In this document: in pieces, positions 49,358-58,954 of the stretch
Numbering within the stretch: the first letter of the stretch is position 1
How the letters are laid out: each line of letters begins with the position of its first letter
Assembly (NCBI RefSeq): GCF_044788715.1
Contig: NZ_CP173171.1
Location: 1-64,000, forward strand
Direction of reading: 5' to 3'
From: Methylotuvimicrobium sp018830325
GTDB taxonomy: Bacteria; Pseudomonadota; Gammaproteobacteria; Methylococcales; Methylomonadaceae
Length of the DNA: 64,000 nt
Notes under the pieces: generated by a model
What the model saw: the letters and a program-made list of their open reading frames with translations, nothing else
What the model was told of the DNA's origin: nothing
The model's database searches: none
Program-made: the position numbers and the translations under genes

Positions 49358-52300
49358 ATGGCGAAGAAATCGAATCCGGATCAATGGGATTTATTTAACG
49401 ACTGGCTGGTCGTGGCTGATGCGCCGATATCGCCGATTGTTCATTCAAAAGAAGAGGCGGATCCATCACCGATATCGAAAGATCAGTCTCGTTATGTTCT
49501 CGCGTTACGACTCGCTGAAAAGCTCGATAAGGACGGTGAAATCACGACAAAATTCTTAACTGATGAGGCCAATCGCGCTTTCGGCGGAACGATGGCCGAA
49601 GGGGTATATTCAACGAAAGACGCCTATGATGCGATGGAAACGGCATTCAACATCCATCTAGGCAACACCGAGAAAGCCGATTGGACTGAACAGGATGCCA
49701 CATGGGCAACCCGCAAAACTAAAGAACTCACCAGCCGAATCCGGAAACTGCCCACGCAGACGCGGCGGGATGAGGAAATGGAAGAGTTTCAGCAATTCAG
49801 CACACCGCCTGCTTTGTCGTTTGTTGCCAATTGGGTGGCGAACGTCAAGCCCTATGATGTGATGGGCGAACCCTCCGCAGGGACTGGCGATTTAGCGATC
49901 TGGTCAAAGATTGCCGGGGCCGAAATTGTTTTAAATGAATTATCGCCACGCCGGCAGGCGTTACTTTCCTCATTGTTTCCAAAGGCGAGACTGTTCAAGG
50001 AAAACGCGGAGCAGCTGGACAACGTATTACCGCCCGACATCAAACCTACCGTCATTGTCATGAATCCGCCGTTTTCTTCGACCGCTGGCCGAGTGCAGGG
50101 GCAACGCGACACATCGAACGGCGCTAGACATATCGAACAGGCCTTAAAACGGTTACAAGACGGCGGCCGGCTGGTGGCTGTGGTCGGCAATGGAATGGCC
50201 GCTGATCGACCGGCATTCGCCAACTGGTGGAAGGAGATAGAGAAAAAGTACACCGTGCGTGCGAATGTCGGCATAGCCGGCAAGGAGTATGCGAAGTACG
50301 GTACGACGTTCGATAACCAACTCTTGGTTATCGATAAAACCGGACCGACGACTCAGCCCGTCTTAACGGGTAGAGTCGATTCGGTCGCCGATTTACCCAT
50401 ATTATTAGAAGGTATTAGAAATGAACGTCAGCACATACAACGAGGCTTCAATCAACCAGCAATCGATGAAGATACTCCAACAGTCCCGGATAGTTTACAA
50501 CCCAGCGACGGAGCTCGCGGCACTGGTTCTGATACGGGAAGCTCTCGAACGGAACCTATTGGACACGGGGGAGATTCAGGAGCCTCTGTTACTGATAGCC
50601 AAGTTGGAGGCGAATCCGGAATTGGCGATGATGCTAATGACGGAATCGGAACCGGGAGTGGAATTTCAAATGGAACTGTCGGAGACACTGGCCGAAGCGG
50701 CGGCGCAGATATTGGAGGAAATAGTGGCATCAGCGAAAGCAACCCTGTCGGCGCCGTTGCAATAGAGGTCAAGAGCGGAGAAGTCAGCGAGTTCACCGAT
50801 TCCGTATTCGCATCTTACAGCCCGCAACGCCTCACTATTCCAGGCGCAAAACCACACCCCGGAAAGCTGGTGCAGTCAGCGGCAATGTCGGCCGTTGAGC
50901 CGCTAACGCCGACTTATGCTCCGGTTTTGCCCGTGAATGTAATACAAGATGGCCTACTGTCTATTGCGCAACTTGAGTCTATTGTTTACACAGGACAAGC
51001 ACATTCTGAATTGTTGCCGAATGGATCACGGAAGGGCTTTTTCATTGGCGACGGCACCGGCGTCGGCAAAGGCCGGGAAATATCCGGCATTATTCTCGAT
51101 AACCTGATGCAGGGTCGAAGCAAGGCCGTCTGGGTTTCGTTCAACGAGGGATTGATTGAGGATGCGAGACGGGACTTCGCAGGCGTAGGCGGCGATCCCA
51201 GCAAGATTTTCTTTCAGGGCAAAACCAAGGCCGGTAATGAAATCACTCAAAAAGACGGCATTCTGTTTACCACTTATTCAACACTTCGCGGGGGCGAGAA
51301 AAAATTAGCCAATGACTTAGGGCAGAAGGGCGGCAAGACCCGTGCTCAACAGATCATTGACTGGCTGGGCAAAGATTTTGATGGCGTGATTGCATTTGAT
51401 GAAGCGCATAGCATGGGTAACGCTATTGCCGTCAAGGGCAAACGCGGCGTTAAAAAGCCTTCGCAACAAGCGATTGCCGGTATCAATCTGCAAAAAGCGC
51501 TGCCCAATGCGCGGGTTACCTATGTGTCGGCTACCGGCGCTACGGAAATTAGCAACCTGAGCTACGCGGATCGGCTGGGTCTGTGGGGTGAAGGCACGCC
51601 ATTCGCCAACACGACTGCGTTTATCGATAATGTGTCTAAAGGCGGTATTGCCTCAATGGAACTGATTAGCCGTGATATGAAGGCGATGGGCATGTATCTC
51701 GCCCGTTCGCTGTCGTATGACGGCGTGAGCTATGAACGGCTGGAGCATACGCTTTCAGATTTGCAGGAAGACATCTACAACGAACTCGCCGGCGCTTGGC
51801 AAGTGGTTTTAGACAATGTGGATCAGGCATTGGAAATCACCCAAGCCGGTAAGAGCGGCGCCGGGAAGAGTGCGGCAATGTCGCAATTCTGGGGCGCTCA
51901 TCAGCGTTTTTTCAATCAAATCATCACAGCGATGCAAACGCCTCGTGTGATTGACGATATACGCGAACAGCTGGATACCGGCCATGTTGCCGTCATTCAG
52001 TTGGTCAACACAAACGAGGCGTCCCAAGAACGGATCATTGCCGATGCGGCGGCCAATGACGCAGCCCTTGACGACTTGGATTTTACGCCAAGACAGATGT
52101 TGATGGACTACGTGCGCAACGGTTTTCCGGTGGCGGCCTACGAAGCGTCTCAAGACAGTAACGGTAATACTGTTTATATCCCTGTCCGTGATGCAGAGGG
52201 TAATCAGGTCTTTGATCGCGAAGCGATTGCCTTGCGTGACGCTTTATTGGAAACGCTGCATCAAATCCGGGTGCCTGAGAATCCGCTCGATTCCATCATC

Positions 52301-55300
52301 AATGCCTTTGGTTCTGACACGGTAGCCGAAGTCACCGGCCGTAGCCGCAGGTTTGTCCAGGTTCGTGATGATGAAGGCAATCTAAGGGTTGTTGAAGAGA
52401 AGCGCGGTAAGAACGCGTCCAGGGCCGATGCCGAAGCCTTCCAAAACAACAAAAAGGATATTTTGGTGTTTTCCGGAGCGGGTGGCACCGGGTACTCATT
52501 CCATGCCGACAATACCGCGGAAAATCAGCGTAAACGGGTTCACTACATTTTGCAGCCGGGTTGGCGGGCCGATTCAGCGGTACAGGGCTTCGGCCGAACC
52601 CATAGGACTAACCAGGCGCAAGAACCGCATTATGTGTTGCCCACGACCAACCTGAAGGCGCAAAAGCGTTTCGTATCATCCATTGCCCGCAGACTGGATC
52701 AGTTAGGCGCATTAACTCGCGGCCAACGTGAAGCGACCGGTCAAGGCATGTTTACGGCATCCGATAATCTTGAAAGCGAATATGCCTCGACTGCGCTGAA
52801 GAATTTCTTTAGTGATCTTTATCGCGGTCAAACCGGCCTGTCATTTCATGAGGTCACCAAGCAGATGGGGTTAAGCCTGCTTGATGAGAATCTATCGTTG
52901 AGTGAAAGCAAGATCCCGGCAATACCGCAGTTTTTGAATCGGTTGTTGTCGCTGAAAACGGATATGCAGAACGCTGTTTTTGGCGAGTTTGAGGACAGGC
53001 TCATAGAGGCCGTGGAATATGCCAAGCAGCGGGGGTTATATGATGTTGGTTTGCAGACCATGACCGCTCTGAGCATAGTCAAGACGCGCGATGATGTTGC
53101 TTATGAAGATAAAAATACCGGAGCACAGACCCGCTATGTCGAGTTGGCTGTTACCAACGAGATTAAATATAACGCATGGGAAGATGCCAAAAAGTTCGTG
53201 CGCGAAAATCCAAGGGATAACGACATCAGCGGATGGTTTGTCGCTGAGTTCGGAAAAAACAAAGGCGATGTCTTTTTTCTTTCGGATATAGGCGAAAGAC
53301 TCAATTCAGAAGGCAAGACGGTACACCGCGGCGTCGTGCATACGATCAGAAAAAACGATCATCGATACATCGATAATGCCGATGCGATTAGTCGCGGCTA
53401 TGACTACAGGTCCGTTGTCTCTAATGGCGTAGGTAGTTATCAGAAAGTGACGCTGACCAGGGCGATCGATGAGAAGGAAGCCGAAAGGCTTTGGAATGAA
53501 CAATTGGCCAATGCGCCGAAAACTGAAACCAAAACAGAGCGGATGATAGTCGGCGTGATCTTGCCTATTTGGGATCGTGTCGAGGGATCGGAAACCATCA
53601 AGCGGTTGCAAACCGATGACGGCGAACAGCTGCTGGGCCGCATGTTGGGACCAAAGGCCGCCAAGCAAACGCTCAAGAATTTGGGGCTGGATTCCGGTTT
53701 GTCCAATATGTCGGCCAGCGATTTATTTAATTCAATCAAGAACGGCAACAAGGCCATTCTTTCAAACGGCTGGGAAATTACAACCGCCAAGGTCAATCGC
53801 GAGGATCGGATCGAGATCAAAGGGCGAGGCTATCTAACCGATGCCGAAAAACGTCTTCTGAAAGATCAGGGCGCATTTGTCGAGCGTATCAGTTGGGTGG
53901 ATCGGGTATTTATTCCAACGGGTAGCAACGGAGTTGGCGTGTTTGAACGGATCACCGCATCGAAACCTGTTGTTGATTTGATCAAGAAAAGCCGGAACAA
54001 GGACAACGATGACGTTGAGCAAGAACATGGCATTCCCAAAGTAAAAAACGAATCGGCCATTCACCCTGTGAGTAGTGAGTTGGTCGTCAAAGCTGATGAT
54101 GTCAGTAATACCGCAGACGTACAAAGCCAAAGTGGGGTTATTTCAATGAGTCAGAAGAATCAGAAGAAACCGTATCACGAGACAGTCGCCGAGAATTTAA
54201 TCAAGCAACTCGAAGCCGGGACAGCGCCGTGGCAACGACCTTGGGAGGCCGGAGCGTCAGGATCTTTCTTGCCGTATAACCCGACTACCGGGAATCGCTA
54301 CAAGGGGATCAATGCGCTGCACCTGATGGCTCAGGATCGCGTCGATCAGCGTTGGATGACCTATAACCAAGCGGCGGCCGAAGGAGCGCAAGTCCGCAAA
54401 GGCGAGAAGGGCACGGGTATTCAGTATTGGAAGTTCACCGAAGAACAGACCAAGAAAGATGAGTATGGCAAACCCGTTTTAGACGCCGAAGGAAAGCCCG
54501 TTAAAGTGACTGTTAAGCTTGAACGTCCTAGGGTGTTTTTCGCGACCGTATTCAACGGTGAACAAATCGATGGTTTGCCGGAGCTTGAGAAAAAAGAACA
54601 AACATGGGATCCGATTGAGCGGGCGGAGACTATATTGAACGCATCCGGTGCCAATATTCAGCATAACGGCGGTGAAAGAGCATTTTACCGATCATTGACC
54701 GATAGCATTCACTTGCCGGATAAGGGGATGTTTTCAAGCGCAGATCGCTATTACTCGACGGCATTACACGAGTTGGGCCACTGGACTGGTCACTCATCAC
54801 GCCTGGACCGAGACCTGGCACATCCTTTCGGCAGCGAGGGGTACGCCAAGGAAGAACTTCGGGCGGAAATTTCCAGCATGATTTTGGGTGATGATCTTGG
54901 GATTGGGCATGATCCAGGTCAACATGCGGCTTATGTTGGATCGTGGATCAAGGCGCTTAAGGAAGATCCATTAGAGATATTCCGAGCGGCCGCTGATGCC
55001 GAAAAGATACAAGGCTATATTCTTGGTCTTGAACAACAGCACATCCAGGAGCAGGAGAAAGCGCAGACACACACTGCAACACTTGCCGATCTTACCACGA
55101 AGGAATACCAGCGCATGCAAGCTGCGGAGGAAAATTATCATCAGGAGTTAGTCCGTGTGTACGGTGAATCCAGCGCAAATGAGGCCCGTTACCAATTAAG
55201 CCATGAGGATCCCATTGTTCAAGCCTCCAAAGAAGCGTTTCTTGCCGCATCTGAAGCATGGCACAACGCAATTAATGACGCACGGAAATCAATAGATGGA

Positions 55301-57424
55301 GGCAATGTATCCCAAGCCAACGAGGATAAAGCGATGACAGAATACCAAGACGAGCTTGCACGATTGCTAAAACTTTCGACATCGACACCAAAGTTGTCGG
55401 CATTGGCCCGCTCCGAATCATTAAGCAAACGAGAATTGTTGAATGAGATTGTGTCAATGGAACCCCCGGAAACGAATAGCAAAGAATTTATTCTCGCCAG
55501 CGATCAATTTACGTTTTGGAACGGTGATGGATGGCGTGGACTCGATGAAGCCAAACGTTACAACGATCCTACTACAGCATTCAAAGACGCCCTTTCTTTA
55601 GAGGAAAGTGAGCGCGATTATCTGGAAGAGAGTGCGGTTATGCTTTATGAGCACGATCACAATGCAAAAACGTTCAATCTAACAGTAACAACCGCATTGA
55701 TGAGCAACAAACCGGCTTTAAGAGATCGATGGATTAAGCACTTCGGTGAAGCATGTCCGGAAGATGTTTTAGCGGCTAAAACAGAACGCAGTAATACCGA
55801 AAACATTACGCAGGGAGATACTGATTCAACGTCTAATTCCAGGACCTATATCAATGTTCCCTATCAGGAAAAGGATGACGCGAAAAAGCTTGGTGCTCGG
55901 TGGGACCGGCAAGAGCGATCTTGGTTTATTCCCCTTGGCGTTGATCCCGAACCATTTGCTAACTGGACAACACATAAAAGCGACGAGTCGGTTGATCGAC
56001 CCATTGATTACGAACCCGTAAGCCCGATCCAAAATGATAAACGCGAGTATTTAGCAGTGCCGTATGGTGAACGTAACGCCGCCAAAGCCGCCGGTGCGTT
56101 ATGGGATAAAGTTGCTAAGTCGTGGTACGTTGGCCCTAATGCACAGAGGGATGAGTTAGAGCGCTGGAAACCTGATAATGTCCCTAATCAACAAAGTCCG
56201 GCAATATCCCCCATGGAGGAATTCGCAGACGCCATGCGATCGATAGACTTTATTGTGGCCGACGGACACCCAATTATGGACGGCAAAAAACACCGAATCG
56301 AAGTGGGGGGCGATAAGACCGGAGAGAAATCCGGATTCTATGTCGGTCACTTGGATGGTCACCCTGCCGGCTACATTAAGAACAACCGCACCGGCATTGA
56401 TATGAAATGGAAATCAAAGGGATATTTGCTCGATCCACAGGAAAAAGCAAAATTGCAGGCCGAGGCTGCCGAGAAATTGGCAGCCAGGGCGGCTGAACAG
56501 GAACGCGTCCATGAGGCTACTGCGCAACGGGTAAGCCGTCAAACGGCTAATTTAGTGCCGGTATTCGAGTCAACCCCCTATCTACGTGATAAAGGCATTC
56601 AGGCACATGCCGGCACACTTACCGACGCCGGGGGCCAGAAAACGTACATTCCGGCCACTGACGTCGATGGCAAGCAATGGACGATGCAGTATATTCAAGA
56701 AGATGGAACTAAGCGGTTCGCCAAAGATAGCCGTAAAGAAGGTTGTTTCCATGTGATTGGTGGGATTGAATCCCTGGATCAAGCACCGGCCTTGGTCATT
56801 TCCGAGGGTTACGCGACGGCCGCCACTAATGCCGAGGCATTGGGTTTCGCCACGGTAGCCGCATTTGATTCCGGAAATCTTCAGGTTGTGGCCAAGGCGT
56901 TGCACGAAAAGTTTCCGAATAAACCTGTCATCATCGCCGGCGACGACGATAGGAACCGGCTCCTCACGGATGGTATTAATCCAGGTCGCAGTAAAGCCGA
57001 AGAGGCGGCCAAGGCTGTTAATGGCACCGCGATATTTCCAATTTTTGCGCCGGGTGAAAATGTTTATCCACCTAATCTTGAAGCGTTTACTCCCCAACAG
57101 TATAGAGAGCATGATCGTGCAATGCGCCGTCTCGAAGCTGCTCAGAAGGAGCCGGAAACGGTAAAACTTTCGAATCAGGAAGTGATTAAACTGCAAAATG
57201 CTTTGCTCAGCTCTGAGCAAATTGATGCTCTTGATAAAATGAAGGCACATACAGATTTTAATGATCTTGCCACACGGAGCCAATTAGGGCGAAACGGATT
57301 GGAACGCCAGGTTAGGGCGGCACTTAGCCAAGCTCTACAAGCCCAAAAACAACGCCAGGAACGGAAACAGAATATAGAGCAAACTAAGGAACTAAAACGA
57401 GTACATGTAAGAGCTCGCATTTGA
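49358..57424 (+). CDS. traC: Giant methylase-helicase-ArdC-primase fusion (TraC)
   Basis: One uninterrupted frame of 2688 codons. Order: N-terminal region; adenine-type DNA methyltransferase (EPSAGTGD near 170, NPPF near 236); a Gly/Ser/Asp-rich linker (about 355-470); a strawberry-notch-like helicase (GDGTGVGKG near 563, FDEAH near 680, GFGRTHRTNQ near 1071); a linker to about 1595; an ArdC-like ssDNA-binding and zincin part (TAPWQRPW, then HELGH near 1806); two DUF5710 repeats (NVPYQEKDDAKKLGARWD, AVPYGERNAAKAAGALWD); and a TraC-type primase TOPRIM (ISEGYATA near 2478, AGDDDRN). In RK2 TraC (1061 residues) is separate and a methylase/helicase (upf31.0) is another gene. It probably acts on transferred single strands: antirestriction, methylation and priming. 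Confidence 0.93.
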   Translation: MAKKSNPDQWDLFNDWLVVADAPISPIVHSKEEADPSPISKDQSRYVLALRLAEKLDKDGEITTKFLTDEANRAFGGTMAEGVYSTKDAYDAMETAFNIHLGNTEKADWTEQDATWATRKTKELTSRIRKLPTQTRRDEEMEEFQQFSTPPALSFVANWVANVKPYDVMGEPSAGTGDLAIWSKIAGAEIVLNELSPRRQALLSSLFPKARLFKENAEQLDNVLPPDIKPTVIVMNPPFSSTAGRVQGQRDTSNGARHIEQALKRLQDGGRLVAVVGNGMAADRPAFANWWKEIEKKYTVRANVGIAGKEYAKYGTTFDNQLLVIDKTGPTTQPVLTGRVDSVADLPILLEGIRNERQHIQRGFNQPAIDEDTPTVPDSLQPSDGARGTGSDTGSSRTEPIGHGGDSGASVTDSQVGGESGIGDDANDGIGTGSGISNGTVGDTGRSGGADIGGNSGISESNPVGAVAIEVKSGEVSEFTDSVFASYSPQRLTIPGAKPHPGKLVQSAAMSAVEPLTPTYAPVLPVNVIQDGLLSIAQLESIVYTGQAHSELLPNGSRKGFFIGDGTGVGKGREISGIILDNLMQGRSKAVWVSFNEGLIEDARRDFAGVGGDPSKIFFQGKTKAGNEITQKDGILFTTYSTLRGGEKKLANDLGQKGGKTRAQQIIDWLGKDFDGVIAFDEAHSMGNAIAVKGKRGVKKPSQQAIAGINLQKALPNARVTYVSATGATEISNLSYADRLGLWGEGTPFANTTAFIDNVSKGGIASMELISRDMKAMGMYLARSLSYDGVSYERLEHTLSDLQEDIYNELAGAWQVVLDNVDQALEITQAGKSGAGKSAAMSQFWGAHQRFFNQIITAMQTPRVIDDIREQLDTGHVAVIQLVNTNEASQERIIADAAANDAALDDLDFTPRQMLMDYVRNGFPVAAYEASQDSNGNTVYIPVRDAEGNQVFDREAIALRDALLETLHQIRVPENPLDSIINAFGSDTVAEVTGRSRRFVQVRDDEGNLRVVEEKRGKNASRADAEAFQNNKKDILVFSGAGGTGYSFHADNTAENQRKRVHYILQPGWRADSAVQGFGRTHRTNQAQEPHYVLPTTNLKAQKRFVSSIARRLDQLGALTRGQREATGQGMFTASDNLESEYASTALKNFFSDLYRGQTGLSFHEVTKQMGLSLLDENLSLSESKIPAIPQFLNRLLSLKTDMQNAVFGEFEDRLIEAVEYAKQRGLYDVGLQTMTALSIVKTRDDVAYEDKNTGAQTRYVELAVTNEIKYNAWEDAKKFVRENPRDNDISGWFVAEFGKNKGDVFFLSDIGERLNSEGKTVHRGVVHTIRKNDHRYIDNADAISRGYDYRSVVSNGVGSYQKVTLTRAIDEKEAERLWNEQLANAPKTETKTERMIVGVILPIWDRVEGSETIKRLQTDDGEQLLGRMLGPKAAKQTLKNLGLDSGLSNMSASDLFNSIKNGNKAILSNGWEITTAKVNREDRIEIKGRGYLTDAEKRLLKDQGAFVERISWVDRVFIPTGSNGVGVFERITASKPVVDLIKKSRNKDNDDVEQEHGIPKVKNESAIHPVSSELVVKADDVSNTADVQSQSGVISMSQKNQKKPYHETVAENLIKQLEAGTAPWQRPWEAGASGSFLPYNPTTGNRYKGINALHLMAQDRVDQRWMTYNQAAAEGAQVRKGEKGTGIQYWKFTEEQTKKDEYGKPVLDAEGKPVKVTVKLERPRVFFATVFNGEQIDGLPELEKKEQTWDPIERAETILNASGANIQHNGGERAFYRSLTDSIHLPDKGMFSSADRYYSTALHELGHWTGHSSRLDRDLAHPFGSEGYAKEELRAEISSMILGDDLGIGHDPGQHAAYVGSWIKALKEDPLEIFRAAADAEKIQGYILGLEQQHIQEQEKAQTHTATLADLTTKEYQRMQAAEENYHQELVRVYGESSANEARYQLSHEDPIVQASKEAFLAASEAWHNAINDARKSIDGGNVSQANEDKAMTEYQDELARLLKLSTSTPKLSALARSESLSKRELLNEIVSMEPPETNSKEFILASDQFTFWNGDGWRGLDEAKRYNDPTTAFKDALSLEESERDYLEESAVMLYEHDHNAKTFNLTVTTALMSNKPALRDRWIKHFGEACPEDVLAAKTERSNTENITQGDTDSTSNSRTYINVPYQEKDDAKKLGARWDRQERSWFIPLGVDPEPFANWTTHKSDESVDRPIDYEPVSPIQNDKREYLAVPYGERNAAKAAGALWDKVAKSWYVGPNAQRDELERWKPDNVPNQQSPAISPMEEFADAMRSIDFIVADGHPIMDGKKHRIEVGGDKTGEKSGFYVGHLDGHPAGYIKNNRTGIDMKWKSKGYLLDPQEKAKLQAEAAEKLAARAAEQERVHEATAQRVSRQTANLVPVFESTPYLRDKGIQAHAGTLTDAGGQKTYIPATDVDGKQWTMQYIQEDGTKRFAKDSRKEGCFHVIGGIESLDQAPALVISEGYATAATNAEALGFATVAAFDSGNLQVVAKALHEKFPNKPVIIAGDDDRNRLLTDGINPGRSKAEEAAKAVNGTAIFPIFAPGENVYPPNLEAFTPQQYREHDRAMRRLEAAQKEPETVKLSNQEVIKLQNALLSSEQIDALDKMKAHTDFNDLATRSQLGRNGLERQVRAALSQALQAQKQRQERKQNIEQTKELKRVHVRARI
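50421..50765 (+). CDS. Overprinted 114-codon ORF inside the giant gene
   Basis: In another plus frame an ATG at 50421 follows AGAAGG with suitable spacing and runs 114 codons. The product is helical and well composed (ATELAALVLIREALERNLLD, LLLIAKLEANPELAMMLM, LSETLAEAAAQILEEIVA). In the same stretch the giant frame encodes only low-complexity Gly/Ser/Asp/Thr sequence. That asymmetry argues that the short ORF is the constrained one, as for traH in traI. I recognise no family. Confidence 0.55.
   Translation: MNVSTYNEASINQQSMKILQQSRIVYNPATELAALVLIREALERNLLDTGEIQEPLLLIAKLEANPELAMMLMTESEPGVEFQMELSETLAEAAAQILEEIVASAKATLSAPLQ
54146..57424 (+). other. traC: Possible internal TraC start
   Basis: An in-frame ATG (MSQKNQKKPYHETVAENL) stands exactly where the ArdC/TraC part begins, preceded by GTGGGG about nine bases upstream. 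Translation from it would give about 1092 residues, close to RK2 TraC1. Both a fused and a separate primase may be made. Confidence 0.45.
55768..55780. promoter_or_regulatory. KorB operator (OB) inside traC
   Basis: TTTAGCGGCTAAA, exact, within codons for VLAAKTE in the linker before the first DUF5710 repeat. Confidence 0.7.
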
Positions 57425-57595
57425 AAACGGTCGGACTCGCATTTATCGCCGGTTTCAGCTCGAATTAACTGCAAATAAAAATCCTGCCGAGCTCAGATTA
57501 AATGCAAATGAGCTTGCATTTATCAGTGCCGGCTCGCGTTTGATTTTCTCAGGCTCACTTTATCTGCAAATGAAATCCGGTAACGCCCGTTCAAA
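57415..57595. repeat. Degenerate CTCGCATTT repeats
   Basis: CTCGCATTTATC, GCTCGAATTAACTGCAAAT, GATTAAATGCAAATGAGC, CTTGCATTTATC and CTCGCGTTTGATT occur in direct and inverted form, each near a CCGG. They begin at the traC stop. The rest of the gap to 57685 has no gene. Confidence 0.5.
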
Positions 57596-57685
57596 TCCGG
57601 ATGTCCTCCTTGAACGATCAAAACCGACCCCTAGTTGACATTCGAAGCTTTGCGCTCAATGTCGGCAGGGATTCAATTAGCTGCC

Positions 57686-57807
57686 ATTCAACGTAAAGGT
57701 AAGGGGCGCGCCGCTGAAGGAAGCTATACGAAGCCATTGAACCCGATAAAAAGGAAGCCTTCAAAACCGCCAACGGACGGCGCGTCCCTTTGACCGTTGT
57801 GTTAGGC
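57686..57807 (-). other. attC-like site of the VOC cassette
   Basis: On the minus strand GCCTAAC overlaps the VOC stop region, and GTTGAAT (fits GTTRRRY) closes the site. GGGACGCGCCG pairs with CGGCGCGCCCC between them. Confidence 0.65.
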
Positions 57808-58410
57808 AATTACTATCTCCAAATTGTCAATCAAATCAGAAATAACAGCATTTTCCCCAGTGCGCGATTCAAAGAAAATTTGGTTCTTATCACCGACGTT
57901 AATCTGAAACTCATCTGTCAAATTGGCTGGAGTTCTTTGTTTAATGGAGAGGGATTTAAAACGTCCGATATGAAATTTTCCACCAGAACACTCGGCAAAT
58001 TCATTTTTAAGACGTTCAATCCAGCCGCTAGTATCAAAGTGATATTTAACAAGAAAAACCGTGGGAAACACCTGGTGTTCTTCGATAGGAAGAGTTGTGT
58101 GGGCTTGGCATTCCTCTCCGATCCGATAACTTATTTCAGAAGCGTTCAGTCTCTTTATGGACTCTTCTAGAGAATCCGCGGCCTTAAATGCAATACCACT
58201 GAAACCTCTGAATGCCGTACCTTCAATTCCAAATCTGACTCTAAAATTTATGAATTCGATATTGATATCACCAAAATTCACACCAATGCTGGTGTACTCA
58301 TCTTTTTTCATTAAAGGCCATGCAAAAGGCAAACCTAGCCGTTCCGCTACATTATTAGCAACTTTCAAAGGGTCTCCGACTTCAATCATAAGATGGTCTA
58401 TTTCAAACAT
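57802..58410 (-). CDS. VOC/glyoxalase-like protein
   Basis: The 202-residue protein starts with MFEIDHLMIEVGDP, a VOC-fold first strand with metal-ligand-type His. FGDINIEFINFR and a FSGIAFKAADSLEESIKRL half-repeat follow. It is a lone two-module member of the superfamily; substrate unknown (isomerase, dioxygenase or resistance protein are all possible). It is the most distal gene of the leftward cassette array. Confidence 0.65.
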   Translation of the reverse strand: MFEIDHLMIEVGDPLKVANNVAERLGLPFAWPLMKKDEYTSIGVNFGDINIEFINFRVRFGIEGTAFRGFSGIAFKAADSLEESIKRLNASEISYRIGEECQAHTTLPIEEHQVFPTVFLVKYHFDTSGWIERLKNEFAECSGGKFHIGRFKSLSIKQRTPANLTDEFQINVGDKNQIFFESRTGENAVISDLIDNLEIVIA

Positions 58411-58474
58411 TCTGTATTTATCCTAATTTACCTCGGTCAACGAGTGAGGCCTTACGCGACTTGTTATCACTGCC

Positions 58475-58873
58475 TTAGTCATACTCAGCATTCTGAGGCA
58501 GATCATCCGTAATCTCGAACCAAGGAGCTTTACTCGCCACGAATACATGACGCCCTGGTTTTACTTCCGGGTCGGTGTCGAGTGTGCCGAGTGGAAAACC
58601 ATAGACTTCAGGAGCTGCGTCGAATTTCGTGTAAAGGCTGGAGCCGCAGTTTGAGCAGAAGCCTTTGTGCTCACCAGGAGACGATTCGTAGAACTTCAGC
58701 AACTCCTGACCTTTGAGAGTACGCCAATCCGAGGATTGAACCTTCGCGCGGGTTCTGAAAGCAGAGGCATGGAGCTTTCGGCACATTGAGCAGTGACAGT
58801 TTAGAACGTCGGTCAGCGGCCCGTCGATTTCGTATTGAATGCCTCCGCAGAGACAGCTACCCGTTTGCTTCAT
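58475..58873 (-). CDS. GFA-family zinc protein
   Basis: The 132-residue protein starts GSCLCGGIQYEIDG and has NCHCSMCRKLHASAF and FCSNCGSSLY, the cysteine set of the GFA (glutathione-dependent formaldehyde-activating-like) fold binding two zincs. Most family members have no proven activity. It is one of the cassette genes. Confidence 0.85.
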   Translation of the reverse strand: MKQTGSCLCGGIQYEIDGPLTDVLNCHCSMCRKLHASAFRTRAKVQSSDWRTLKGQELLKFYESSPGEHKGFCSNCGSSLYTKFDAAPEVYGFPLGTLDTDPEVKPGRHVFVASKAPWFEITDDLPQNAEYD

Positions 58874-58891
58874 TTGTGCAACTTTCTTGTG

Positions 58892-58954
58892 TGATAACGT
58901 AAAATTTAGGGGCAGGCCGCTTTTGGCCTGTCCCGCTCGAATGCCGAGTTAGGC
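58892..58954 (-). other. attC-like site of peroxiredoxin copy 2
   Basis: GCCTAAC over the stop, TTCGAGCGGGACAGGCC with GGCCTGCCCC as the complementary arm, and GTTATCA at the far end. It is closely related to the site after copy 1. Confidence 0.65.

Noticed and set aside
18944..55780. TTTAGCSGCTAAA palindromes as TrbA operators or a new regulon
   Set aside because: They match the established KorB operator exactly and a KorB gene is present, so no new regulator is needed.
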